Positions 19,582-27,102 of a DNA stretch of 64,000 nt are shown piece after piece. The position numbers and the translations under genes were made by a program. Origin of the DNA: Proteiniphilum sp. (lineage in GTDB: Bacteria; Bacteroidota; Bacteroidia; Bacteroidales; Dysgonomonadaceae); assembly GCA_018433945.1 (NCBI GenBank), contig JAHDQF010000037.1, positions 1 to 64,000 of the forward strand, in the 5' to 3' direction. Position 1 is the stretch's first letter, and every line of letters starts with the position of its first letter. The notes beneath the pieces were generated by a model. It was not told the DNA's origin and searched no databases. It worked only from the letters and a program-made list of their open reading frames with translations.

Positions 19582-19691
19582 TACCTTTGTAAGTTGGTCG
19601 TTTTCAACCAACAAAATTAACTCAATGTTTAACTATTGAATTCCGGCAATTTATGGAAAAAGCGTGTGGCATTGACGTTCATAAAATTTAG
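19582..19691 (+). mobile_element. Possible 5' remnant of an IS110-family element
   Basis: ATG at 19653 begins MEKACGIDVHKI and stops. The string CGIDVHK is the usual N terminus of IS110-family DEDD transposases, which then continue for about 300 residues absent here. Upstream are TACCTTTG (19582-19589), a good -7 promoter element with no gene to serve, and a gttggt/accaac hairpin. A 12-codon match can be chance, so this is tentative. Confidence 0.4.
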
Positions 19692-19705
19692 TTGTCAAAC
19701 AATCA

Positions 19706-20110
19706 CTATTCAACGGATGAGAATTCTTTTCCCAGGCGATGAAATCCTTCAATGATCCGTTCGCGCTGTTTAGCACGTGGTTTCCGGTGCCCGGAAGCAT
19801 AATGACCCAATTGGCGTTCATTTATACCCGTAATACGGGAGAGAGCAGACCGGGTGAGAATTCCGTCATAGTATTGTAAAAGAGCTGAGATTTCCATTTT
19901 AAATTCTACCTCATACCCATTTTTTACCCAATCGGGAACAACATCACCACTTTCCAGGTGACCTTCTTTGGAGAACTTGAGTGAATCTTTTACTGCTTGT
20001 TTGATCCCCTCAAAATTTTTATGCGTTACCACTATCACTTCATCCGGAAGTTCTACTACGGCACTATAATTATGTGCTGCGTATCCTATTCTTGCTATTA
20101 ATTTTTCCAT
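19706..20110 (-). CDS. hicB: HicB-family antitoxin
   Basis: 134 residues from the ATG at 20110 (MEKLIARIGYAAHNYSAVV). The N-terminal half is the degraded RNase-H-like fold of HicB, with a typical VVELPDEVIVVTH strand pattern. The C-terminal half (about 85-130) is a helix-turn-helix with LTRSALSRITGINERQLGHY, expected to bind the operon's own promoter. A longer frame from 20161 would overlap hicA, so the shorter start is preferred and leaves a 26-bp gap to the hicA stop. HicB masks HicA and represses the pair; a palindrome over the promoter is a ready operator. Confidence 0.85.
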   Translation of the reverse strand: MEKLIARIGYAAHNYSAVVELPDEVIVVTHKNFEGIKQAVKDSLKFSKEGHLESGDVVPDWVKNGYEVEFKMEISALLQYYDGILTRSALSRITGINERQLGHYASGHRKPRAKQRERIIEGFHRLGKEFSSVE

Positions 20111-20136
20111 TTTTGTTACTTTATTATGCAATGTGG

Positions 20137-20316
20137 TTATTTCCACCCTGCCTGTTTCCAAATACTGTTTAAAAGAAATTGATCCAACACATCGCTGTTC
20201 TTGCCATTTACCGTTACAAGACCCTTTTTGGATGGATGCTTAAACTGTCGATGGCTTCCTTTTTGCCTTGTTATAAACCAACCGTCCGCCAAAAGCAGGT
20301 CTATCACATCCTTCAC
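20137..20316 (-). CDS. hicA: HicA-family mRNA interferase toxin
   Basis: A 59-residue ORF, read as KDVIDLLLADGW...RQKGSHRQFKHP...KKGLVTVNG and ending IWKQAGWK. The GSH block holds the catalytic histidine of the double-stranded-RNA-binding HicA fold, and the C-terminal K-Q-A-G is a family signature. The start is a GTG at 20316, because the frame is closed by a stop upstream. The ATG at 20335 is out of frame by one base across a run of seven As; six As would make it in-frame (MYKKYKVKDV). HicA cuts mRNA, and hicB follows. Confidence 0.82.
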   Translation of the reverse strand: MKDVIDLLLADGWFITRQKGSHRQFKHPSKKGLVTVNGKNSDVLDQFLLNSIWKQAGWK

Positions 20317-20353
20317 TTTGTATTTTTTTGTACATTGTTACTGCCCGACATTG

Positions 20354-20386
20354 CAAAGATAGTAAATATACTATCATAAGCAAAGA
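20354..20386 (-). promoter_or_regulatory. hicAB promoter with overlapping palindrome
   Basis: On the minus strand TTTG, a 19-bp spacer and TATCTTTG (20361-20354) form a full consensus promoter. The inverted repeat gatagta-aata-tactatc (20358-20375) overlaps the -7 element and spacer, a likely site for HicB. The -33 TTTG lies in the T-rich tail of the terminator at 20391-20411. Confidence 0.65.
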
Positions 20387-20390
20387 AAAA

Positions 20391-20411
20391 GCCCCGGAAT
20401 ATTTCCGGGGC
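20391..20411 (-). terminator. Rho-independent terminator upstream of hicAB
   Basis: A perfect 9-bp stem gccccggaa/ttccggggc with a 3-nt loop, followed on the minus strand by TTTTTCTTTG. It lies beyond the rpsA terminator, so it ends another transcript or acts as a backup. Confidence 0.75.
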
Positions 20412-20592
20412 TCCAATCAAAATTCTTTGTATATGTACTAAAAGCGTATTAAAGAATGTACTAAAATTTGAGTATGCTCCGACAACCCCGAAAAGAGCAA
20501 TCTTGTCAAAAACATATCATTGATTTTCAATTAAATGCGATGGGGAAAAAGAGCAAAAATGATTTTTCAGGGGATTCAAATTTGTTTTTTAT
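20412..20592 (-). ncRNA. Possible small RNA between two terminators
   Basis: About 180 bp on the minus strand between the rpsA terminator and a second strong terminator, with no reading frame. Two copies of atgtactaaaa (20433-20443, 20456-20466) lie inside. A second same-strand terminator needs a transcript reaching it, so a short RNA is plausible, but I find no full promoter. It may instead be a long 3' region of rpsA. Confidence 0.3.
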
Positions 20593-20628
20593 AAAAAAAA
20601 GAGGGAACGACTTTTCGTCGGTTCCCTC
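20593..20628 (-). terminator. rpsA terminator
   Basis: Stem gagggaac-gac/gtc-g-gttccctc with one bulge (20601-20628), then TTTTTTTT on the minus strand (20600-20593). Typical intrinsic terminator 25 bp after the rpsA stop. Confidence 0.85.
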
Positions 20629-20652
20629 TTCACAATAGGTTTGAGAAACAGG

Positions 20653-22938
20653 TTACTCTTCCGATTGACCTTCTTCTTTCACGTCTTCAGTCCCGGTTGT
20701 CACTTCAGTTTCGGGTGCAACAGCTTCTTCCGCCTTGAGTTCTTCCTTTTTGGACTTCGCTTTGGCCGCCTTGGGCTGTTCAGCTGTTTGCTCCTTTTTC
20801 GTCGCTTTAGATTCCGCAGCAATATTTTCTGCCTCCTCTTGTGTGTCGGCTGTATCGGCTTTCGTTTCAACTTCCGTTACTTCCGTTTCAGCCGCTTCAC
20901 GTACCGTTTCCTCTTTTGTTTCGGATTTGGTTTCAGCCTTTGGTTCCACCTTGGACTCTGTCATGGATTTATCCTTGGTTTCCACCTTGGATTCAGCTTT
21001 GGTTTCCACTTTGGATTCAGCTTCGGGTTCAATATTGGATCCAGCCTCGGGTTCAGCCTTGGATTTTGCTTCTGCTTCTGCCTTGGCTTCCGTTTTTGCT
21101 TTTGCCTCTGCTTTGGCTTCAGCTTTGGCTGCCCCTTTCTTGAAAGCCTCTACTTTCTGGTTGTCCAACCTCTCTTTCAAGGCTGCCAGCTCTTCGATGT
21201 CACCAAGTGTGCTCTTTTCAACGGCGGGCATGGCTGCGACCGTTTCGTTACCACCCTCTTTTCTGCCACCGCGCTTGCCTCTTCTGCGGGAGTCATCACC
21301 CGAGAGATCTTCGTGGATACGGCTATGTGATACGATGATGCGCTTGGCATCTTTGTTGAATTCAATCACCTTGAACTGCAGCTTTTCATCTACCTGTGCC
21401 TGTGAGTTATCTTCTTTTACCAGGTGCTTGGGAGTGGCGAATCCCTCCACGCCGTAGGGCAGTGAGATCACGGCACCCTTGTCCAGCAGTTCTACGATGG
21501 TCCCCTCATGGATCGAACCAACGGTAAAGATGGTTTCAAACACATCCCAGGGATTCTCTTCCAGCTGCTTGTGGCCCAGGCTCAGACGACGGTTCTCCTT
21601 GTCGATATCGAGTACCTGGACCTCTATGGATGCACCGATCTCGGTCACCTCGCTCGGGTGCTTGATCTTCTTGGTCCATGAGAGGTCGGAGATATGGATC
21701 AATCCTTCTACGCCCTCTTCGATCTCCACGAATGCGCCGAAGTTGGTAAAGTTGCGAACGGTAGCAGTGTGTGTGCTGCCCACCGGGTACTTCACTTCGA
21801 TGTCTTCCCATGGATCCGGTTTGAGTTGTTTTAAGCCAAGCGACATCTTGCGGTCTTCGCGGTCGAGGGTAAGGATCACTGCTTCCACCTCTTCGCCCAC
21901 GGTCATGAAGTCTTGTGCACTGTGAAGATGTTGTGTCCAGCTCATCTCAGAAACGTGGATCAATCCTTCCACACCCGGTGCAATCTCAACGAATGCACCG
22001 TAATCGGCGATGACCACCACCTTGCCTTTGACGATGTCACCCACTTTCAGGTTTTCACTCAATGCATCCCATGGGTGAGGAGTGAGCTGTTTGAGACCAA
22101 GGGCAATACGCTTCTTCTCGTTGTCGAAGTCGAGGATCACCACGTTGATCTTATCGTCCAGCTTCACCACCTCTTCGGGATGCTGGATGCGTCCCCAGGA
22201 GAGGTCGGTGATGTGCACCAGGCCATCCACACCGCCCAGGTCCACAAATACACCGTAGGAGGTGATGTTCTTGACCACCCCTTCGAGTACCTGTCCCTTT
22301 TCCAGCTTGGAGATGATCTCTTTCTTCTGTTGTTCCAGTTCTTCTTCAATGAGGGCTTTGTGTGAAACAACCACATTCTTGTATTCAGGGTTGATCTTCA
22401 CCACCTTGAATTCCATTGTCTTATCCACAAACATATCATAATCGCGAATCGGCTTCACGTCGATCTGCGATCCCGGAAGGAAGGCTTCGATCCCGAACAC
22501 ATCCACAATCATACCACCCTTGGTGCGGCATTTGATATATCCCTTGATAACTTCGTTGTTTTCGAGCGCGGCATTCACGCGATCCCAGGAACGGGATGCA
22601 CGGGCTTTCTTATGTGAGAGAATCAGCTGTCCTTTTTTATCTTCCTGGCTTTCGATGTAAACTTCTACTTCGTCACCGACTTTCAGGTCTGGGTTGTAAC
22701 GGAATTCGTTCATCGATACCACACCCTCTGATTTGTATCCGATGTTTACAACCACTTCGCGTTTGTTCATGGAGGTCACAGTACCGGTTACCACCTCTTT
22801 GTCGCTGATCTTGCTCAGCGTGTTGTCGTAACTTTCGATCAGTTTTTCCCTGTTCTCTTTGCTGTAGGCATCACCCTCAGCATAGGAAGCCCAGTCGAAA
22901 TCTTCAATGGGCGCCACATTTTTTAGGTTTTCAGTCAT
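20653..22938 (-). CDS. rpsA: 30S ribosomal protein S1 with long charged tail
   Basis: 761 residues. Six S1 RNA-binding repeats are visible, at about 50, 137, 220, 305, 392 and 480, the middle ones with the ITSYGVFVDLGGVDGLVHIT pattern. This part and an RRRGKRGGRK stretch match ordinary S1. From about residue 605 there is an extra tail of ~157 residues of Ala, Glu, Lys and Thr (KAEAKAEAKAK, ESKVETKAESKVET), partly encoded by a 24-bp tandem repeat (20977-21024). S1 binds mRNA on the 30S subunit and helps initiation, important where Shine-Dalgarno sites are weak as here. The promoter is at 23079-23109. Confidence 0.93.
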   Translation of the reverse strand: MTENLKNVAPIEDFDWASYAEGDAYSKENREKLIESYDNTLSKISDKEVVTGTVTSMNKREVVVNIGYKSEGVVSMNEFRYNPDLKVGDEVEVYIESQEDKKGQLILSHKKARASRSWDRVNAALENNEVIKGYIKCRTKGGMIVDVFGIEAFLPGSQIDVKPIRDYDMFVDKTMEFKVVKINPEYKNVVVSHKALIEEELEQQKKEIISKLEKGQVLEGVVKNITSYGVFVDLGGVDGLVHITDLSWGRIQHPEEVVKLDDKINVVILDFDNEKKRIALGLKQLTPHPWDALSENLKVGDIVKGKVVVIADYGAFVEIAPGVEGLIHVSEMSWTQHLHSAQDFMTVGEEVEAVILTLDREDRKMSLGLKQLKPDPWEDIEVKYPVGSTHTATVRNFTNFGAFVEIEEGVEGLIHISDLSWTKKIKHPSEVTEIGASIEVQVLDIDKENRRLSLGHKQLEENPWDVFETIFTVGSIHEGTIVELLDKGAVISLPYGVEGFATPKHLVKEDNSQAQVDEKLQFKVIEFNKDAKRIIVSHSRIHEDLSGDDSRRRGKRGGRKEGGNETVAAMPAVEKSTLGDIEELAALKERLDNQKVEAFKKGAAKAEAKAEAKAKTEAKAEAEAKSKAEPEAGSNIEPEAESKVETKAESKVETKDKSMTESKVEPKAETKSETKEETVREAAETEVTEVETKADTADTQEEAENIAAESKATKKEQTAEQPKAAKAKSKKEELKAEEAVAPETEVTTGTEDVKEEGQSEE
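20977..21024. repeat. 24-bp tandem repeat in the S1 tail
   Basis: Two adjacent units beginning ggtttccac[ct]ttggattc (20977-21000, 21001-21024) encode the ESKVETKA repeat. Diverged relatives (ttggattcagc, ttggatccagc) continue to about 21060. Slippage of such units can explain tail growth. Confidence 0.75.
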
Positions 22939-23000
22939 TTGTTGTGTAATAAAAAATAATTAAATAAGTGAGACATTATGTTGTTGTACATTGCTCTCCT

Positions 23001-23066
23001 GCCGTTTGATATTGCTACGGCATAAACCCCTGGGGAGTCTTTCTGTAGCCGGTTTCATGAAACGGC
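23001..23066 (-). promoter_or_regulatory. Structured 5' leader of rpsA
   Basis: The ~130-nt leader can form a hairpin at 23048-23066 (gccg...cggc around a gtttc-at-gaaac palindrome) and another at 23001-23021 (gccg...cggc). S1 in other bacteria represses its own mRNA through the leader; whether these stems do so is inference. Confidence 0.4.
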
Positions 23067-23078
23067 AAAAAAACGGTG

Positions 23079-23109
23079 CAAAGATAGCCGGTTTTTTCTT
23101 AAAAACCAA
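23079..23109 (-). promoter_or_regulatory. rpsA promoter
   Basis: TTG (23109-23107), exact 20-bp spacer, TATCTTTG (23086-23079): a full Bacteroidetes housekeeping promoter. Confidence 0.75.
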
Positions 23110-23167
23110 CTCTTTGACCGTTAATTTTTTGCAGTAAGACGAGGCAGAAGTGCTTTTCTCCGGCTGT

Positions 23168-23713
23168 TCACAGGAGCAGTCCCTGCGCTACCTCCCTGCG
23201 CTTGTCGCTGCCGGCGATCTGTTCTACCAGTGTCAGCGCGAAATCGAATGCCAGCCCGGGACCCTTGCCGGTAGTGATGTGGTGGTCGGTTGCCACCTTT
23301 TCACCTGTGACCTCTGCGCCAGCGAGCTTTCCCTCAAACCCGGGGTAACAGGTGGCCCGCTTCTCCCGCAGCAGTCCCAGTTCGCCCAGCACCATGGGGG
23401 CAGCGCAGATGGCGGCGATCGGTTCTCCCCGCTTGTCAAATTGGGTGATCAGCTTTTTCAACCCTTCATGCTCGTTGAGGTGCTGTGCCCCCGGCATGCC
23501 GCCCGGCAGTACCAGGTAGCCCACCTGCGAGAACTCTGTTTCATCGAACAGGCTGTCGGCGATGACCGGGATGTGGTGAGCACCGGCCACCTCTTTTTTG
23601 CCTGTGACCGAGACGGTGGTCACCGGGATCTGCGCTCTTCTAAGGATATCGACTGTGGCGAGCGCTTCAATCTCCTCAAATCCGTCTGCCAGAAAGAGTG
23701 CAACTTTCTTCAT
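23168..23713 (-). CDS. DJ-1/PfpI family protein
   Basis: 181 residues, the usual size for the DJ-1/YajL group. The conserved Glu lies in LADGFEEIEA (near 14), the nucleophile-elbow Cys in AAICAAPMVLGE (near 104), and YLVLPGGMPG is the preceding loop. Family members handle glyoxals or protect proteins from oxidative and carbonyl damage; some were once annotated as thiazole enzymes. The activity here is not fixed by sequence. It follows the TonB gene by 14 bp on the same strand and is probably the last gene of the pdxJ-exbB-exbD-tonB run. Confidence 0.88.
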   Translation of the reverse strand: MKKVALFLADGFEEIEALATVDILRRAQIPVTTVSVTGKKEVAGAHHIPVIADSLFDETEFSQVGYLVLPGGMPGAQHLNEHEGLKKLITQFDKRGEPIAAICAAPMVLGELGLLREKRATCYPGFEGKLAGAEVTGEKVATDHHITTGKGPGLAFDFALTLVEQIAGSDKRREVAQGLLL

Positions 23714-23727
23714 AACACAATTTTTTA

Positions 23728-24513
23728 TTATTTGAGTTTAAAGTGATAGGTAATGGTTCCCTGCTGATTGTTCATCGAGGTGATGGCATTGAACTTGGTG
23801 CTGCGTGCCGCCCTGAGCGCTTCGTTCAGCAGGGTGGCATTGGGTGTGTTGGTGCCCTTGCCTATTTCAGCACGAATCACGTTGCCGGAAGGATCTACGG
23901 TGATATCGACCACGACCGTACCCTCGTCGTTCACGGTATAACGCGGCTGTACCAGTCCCCCGCTGCCCAGCGAGCGACCACCCAGGTCATAGGAACCGAT
24001 GCCGCCGATACCGGTGGGTGATCCCTGGGTGGCGTTACCGCTGGTGACAACCTGCGTGCCGCTCCCCTCGGTATTGCCGCGGCTCTCCGCGCTCTCGCCG
24101 AAGAGTCCCGACAACTGTTGGTTGATCTCCCGTCTGCGGGCCTCCTCCTCGCGGCGACGTTGTTCCGCCTCTTCACGTGCACGCTGCTCCGCGGCCAGGC
24201 GTGCCTGCCGCTCTGCCTCCTCGCGTTGTGCCTCGATGTCGATGGTGGGCTCGCTGGTCTGGGTGATCAGCTGCTCCACGGGGTTGGTTACCGGTGGTTC
24301 AGGCTGTTGCGCCGGGAGGGGTGTCGGCTCGCTCATGGGCGGTTCGGCTACCCCATAGGCTTCCTCAGCAGTGCCGAACATCACCGGGATTCCTTCCGGT
24401 TCATTCGGTGGAGAGGTTAGGGTGAAGTAGGAGAACAACAGGATCAGCAGGAGCAATACGGTAAAGATGATTGTTCCTATAATGCCTCCTATTTTCTCTC
24501 TGGTGATCTCCAT
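23728..24513 (-). CDS. TonB/TolA-like energy transducer
   Basis: 261 residues. One N-terminal membrane helix (IIGTIIFTVLLLLILLFSYF), a Pro-rich stretch (PTPLPAQQPEPP), a charged coiled coil of about 45 residues (AEQRAREEAEQRRREEEARR), a Gly/Ser linker, and a C-terminal domain (about 185-261) with VVVDITVDPSGNVI, typical of TonB-family ends. It spans the periplasm and transmits proton-motive force from ExbB/ExbD to outer-membrane receptors. The long coiled coil resembles TolA, so a Tol-Pal role is the alternative. It directly follows exbD. Confidence 0.88.
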   Translation of the reverse strand: MEITREKIGGIIGTIIFTVLLLLILLFSYFTLTSPPNEPEGIPVMFGTAEEAYGVAEPPMSEPTPLPAQQPEPPVTNPVEQLITQTSEPTIDIEAQREEAERQARLAAEQRAREEAEQRRREEEARRREINQQLSGLFGESAESRGNTEGSGTQVVTSGNATQGSPTGIGGIGSYDLGGRSLGSGGLVQPRYTVNDEGTVVVDITVDPSGNVIRAEIGKGTNTPNATLLNEALRAARSTKFNAITSMNNQQGTITYHFKLK

Positions 24514-24565
24514 AGCTCCTCTCTGCGCTGTGGTTGAAACGATTCAGTAATTCAGTATCTTACCC

Positions 24566-24973
24566 TCAGTTGGGTCTCGTCATCAGTACCAACTTGAACC
24601 GGTTCTTGTTGGCGATGTCAAGGATGCGGACAATCTCCTTGTAGGGGACGCTCTCATCGGCGTAGAGCGCCACGTAGATATCCGGTTCGGCACTGTACAC
24701 CGACTGCAGGAAAGGGGTAATTGCTTCAAACGGCACCTGCCGTTCCCGTTCGTTGGCATTGGCCACGTAGTAGTTTAGATCCTTGTCGATGATCACACGG
24801 GTGATCGGCTTGACCTGAGCCTGTTGCTGCGAACGGGGCAGCAGTACCTGTATGGCGTTGGGCACCACGATGGTCGAGGTGATCATAAAGAAAATCAGCA
24901 GCAGGAAGATCACATCGGTCATCGATGCCATGTTGAAATTCGATTCTATGTTAAACCGCTGTTTTAGTGCCAT
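24566..24973 (-). CDS. exbD: ExbD/TolR biopolymer transport protein
   Basis: 135 residues: a single N-terminal membrane helix with the essential Asp in MTDVIFLLLIFFMIT, and a periplasmic domain ending in IANKNRFKLVLMTRP. It forms the proton-conducting motor with ExbB and energises the TonB-like protein encoded next. Length and motif match the family; the gene lies 59 bp after exbB. Confidence 0.92.
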   Translation of the reverse strand: MALKQRFNIESNFNMASMTDVIFLLLIFFMITSTIVVPNAIQVLLPRSQQQAQVKPITRVIIDKDLNYYVANANERERQVPFEAITPFLQSVYSAEPDIYVALYADESVPYKEIVRILDIANKNRFKLVLMTRPN

Positions 24974-25032
24974 ATCTGTTTGATTCGGTGATGCGTGCTG
25001 TCGTCCAAAAACCGGTCAACCCGCCTGTAGAA

Positions 25033-25746
25033 TTATGCCGCCGGTTCGTTGAGGATATCCATGAACTCCATGATCCGCATCTCCAGCCTGTTGACAATCC
25101 CTTTGATCCGCGTGGAGAGATAGTTATAAGCGAAGAGGGCGATGATGCCCACGATCAGACCACCCACGGTGGTGACCAGTGCCTCGTAGATACCGGTGGA
25201 GAGGATGTTCACATCCACATTGGCACCGGCACCTGCCATGCTCATGAAAGCTTTCACCATGCCGGTCACCGTTCCGAGAAAACCCACCATGGGGGCACCT
25301 GAAGCAGAGGTGGCCAGTACGGGAATTCCTTTCTCCAGCTTGGAGATTTCGATGTTGCCCTGGTTCTCAATGGCCGACATCACATCACTCATGGGACGTC
25401 CCAGTCGCGATATCCCTTTCTCCACCATTCTGGCGGAGGGTGTGACGGTATGGCGGCATAGGTTGAGGGCTGCGTCGATCTTGCCGTCATGGATGTAATC
25501 TTTGATCCTGTTCATAAAAGAATCATCCTCTTTCCCTGCTTTGTTGATTACCAGGGTCCGTTCGATCAGTACATAGATGGTCATCAGCAACAGCACCAGC
25601 AGGACGATCATGATCCACCCGCCTTTCAATGCCAGGTCGAATGCATTCATCTTTACTGCGATCTCTTCCGTGGCAGCTGCCTGCTGCATGGTGTTGTAGA
25701 TTGCCTGCGCGGTATCTCCCGGTGAGGGTATTTGCAAGAGGTTCAT
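25033..25746 (-). CDS. exbB: ExbB/TolQ/MotA-type proton channel
   Basis: 237 residues with three membrane helices: GGWIMIVLLVLLLMTIYVLI near 40-60, and a pair near 145-215 that includes MVGFLGTVTGMVKAF and TTVGGLIVGIIALFAYN. The GTVxGM block is the family signature. It is the motor component of the TonB system and the second gene of the pdxJ run. Such an order (pdxJ, exbB, exbD, tonB, divergent from nadK) is familiar in Bacteroidales. Confidence 0.93.
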   Translation of the reverse strand: MNLLQIPSPGDTAQAIYNTMQQAAATEEIAVKMNAFDLALKGGWIMIVLLVLLLMTIYVLIERTLVINKAGKEDDSFMNRIKDYIHDGKIDAALNLCRHTVTPSARMVEKGISRLGRPMSDVMSAIENQGNIEISKLEKGIPVLATSASGAPMVGFLGTVTGMVKAFMSMAGAGANVDVNILSTGIYEALVTTVGGLIVGIIALFAYNYLSTRIKGIVNRLEMRIMEFMDILNEPAA

Positions 25747-25807
25747 ATCGAAATGATTCTGTTATGTTTCCTGTTTGTCGATTGATAAAGATAGCGGTTT
25801 TGAATGG

Positions 25808-26539
25808 TCAACCCATATCCGCCACCTCTTTTAAACAATTTTTATAGGCTTTTATTGTTTCTTTGAGCCCCATATAGAGCGCATCACTGATCAGCGAATG
25901 ACCGATGGAAACCTCTTTCAGCCAGGGGATCTGTTGCCAGAGATAATGCAGGTTGTCGAGGTTCAGGTCATGGCCGGCATTGACACCCAGTCCCAGGCTT
26001 TTCGCCAGGGTTGCCGCCTCCACAAATGGAGCAACCGCTTTCTCCCTGTCAACAGGGTACTGCATGGCGTAGGGACCGGTATAAAGTTCGATGCGGTCGG
26101 TGCCGATCTGCGAGGCCCCACGGATCATCTCCGGATCGGGATCCACGAAGATGGAGGTGCGAACCCCCATGGATTGAAACTCGCTGATGATGTCACTCAG
26201 GAACTCCTCATGTTTCAGGGTATCCCATCCGGCATCGGAGGTGATGGCATCGTGGGCATCGGGTACCAGGGTCACCTGTGCCGGTCTGATCTTACGGATC
26301 AGGTTGATGAACTCTGGTGTGGGGTTACCCTCGATATTGAACTCGGTGTAGACTTTCGCCTGCAGGTCAAACACATCGCTGTAACGGATGTGCCGCTGGT
26401 CGGGACGGGGATGCACTGTGATGCCTTCGGCACCGAAAAGCTGGCAATCGACTACCACTTTCACCAGATCTGGGATGTTGCCACCGCGTGCATTCCGCAG
26501 CGTGGCTACCTTGTTTACATTAACGCTTAACTTCGTCAT
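25808..26539 (-). CDS. pdxJ: Pyridoxine 5'-phosphate synthase
   Basis: 243 residues, the normal size. It condenses 3-amino-2-oxopropyl phosphate with 1-deoxyxylulose 5-phosphate in vitamin B6 synthesis. Family blocks seen: [17 protein letters not shown] at the N terminus, [10 protein letters not shown] (phosphate-binding), FVDPDPEMI, and [13 protein letters not shown] near 190. It is divergent from the CBS-ACT/nadK pair; a -7 element TACTTTTG lies at 26673-26666. Confidence 0.95.
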   Translation of the reverse strand: MTKLSVNVNKVATLRNARGGNIPDLVKVVVDCQLFGAEGITVHPRPDQRHIRYSDVFDLQAKVYTEFNIEGNPTPEFINLIRKIRPAQVTLVPDAHDAITSDAGWDTLKHEEFLSDIISEFQSMGVRTSIFVDPDPEMIRGASQIGTDRIELYTGPYAMQYPVDREKAVAPFVEAATLAKSLGLGVNAGHDLNLDNLHYLWQQIPWLKEVSIGHSLISDALYMGLKETIKAYKNCLKEVADMG

Positions 26540-26665
26540 ATTGTTGTATCACACACTCTCTCCTGCAAAATGGCCTGAGCTTCCCGAATTTTTGGTAAAG
26601 AAAAAATAAAAAAACTGCATGGGTGCTCAAATAAGCAAAAAATTACCATCTTTGTAGAAGTGATA

Positions 26666-26673
26666 CAAAAGTA
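26666..26673 (-). promoter_or_regulatory. pdxJ-exbBD-tonB operon -7 element
   Basis: TACTTTTG on the minus strand, about 125 bp before pdxJ; no clear -33. A weaker CATCTTTG on + nearby may serve the opposite gene. Confidence 0.45.
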
Positions 26674-26697
26674 ATACGAAATTACCGTTTTTTCGCC

Positions 26698-27075
26698 ATG
26701 TCGGACAAAGAAATTATCAAAAACCGGGTGGAATGGTTCACTTCTCCTGTGAGCCCTGAACAGTTTGCGGAACTCTCGGAATCAGAAAATTCACTGATCA
26801 TCCTGGAGGTTGCGCTGCGGGACTACACCCTCACCGAGATCGCACGGATCGTGGAGAGCAACAATGCGCATGTGACGGCTCTCTCGGTGTTGTCACTCTC
26901 GGGAGGATCTGCACTGATGGTTTCTTTGAAGCTGGATGTGGATGACCCCACCGCCATCTTGCGGAGCTTTGAGCGGTTCAACTACAATGTGGTCTATTCT
27001 CTCATGCGGGAAGGAGAGGTCACCGACAAGCAAAGGGAACGGCTTGACGAACTGATGTATTACCTGGAAATGTAA
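26698..27075 (+). CDS. ACT-like domain protein (CBS-ACT protein lacking its CBS pair)
   Basis: 125 residues. From residue ~43 it reads LRDYTLTEIARIVESNNAHV ... LRSFERFNYNVVYS ... RLDELMYYLEM, which I recognise as the C-terminal ACT-like part of the ~220-residue CBS-domain proteins commonly encoded before nadK in Bacteroidales. The two CBS domains are missing: upstream of the ATG there is only A/T-rich leader, and the first 40 residues look like a remnant of CBS2. It is either a functional stand-alone ACT protein or a truncated gene. Its position 27 bp before nadK is kept. Confidence 0.75.
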   Translation: MSDKEIIKNRVEWFTSPVSPEQFAELSESENSLIILEVALRDYTLTEIARIVESNNAHVTALSVLSLSGGSALMVSLKLDVDDPTAILRSFERFNYNVVYSLMREGEVTDKQRERLDELMYYLEM

Positions 27076-27102
27076 TTGAAAAAATTGTAAAATAAGAAGA
27101 GG

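Noticed and set aside
20317..20652. tRNA or other structural RNA in the hicA-rpsA gap
   Set aside because: No cloverleaf or acceptor stem; only two terminators and a short repeat, so at most an uncharacterised small RNA.
20641..21457. Two + frames rich in Phe/Gly or Ser/Ala opposite rpsA
   Set aside because: Antisense of the S1 tail; low complexity follows from the repeat.
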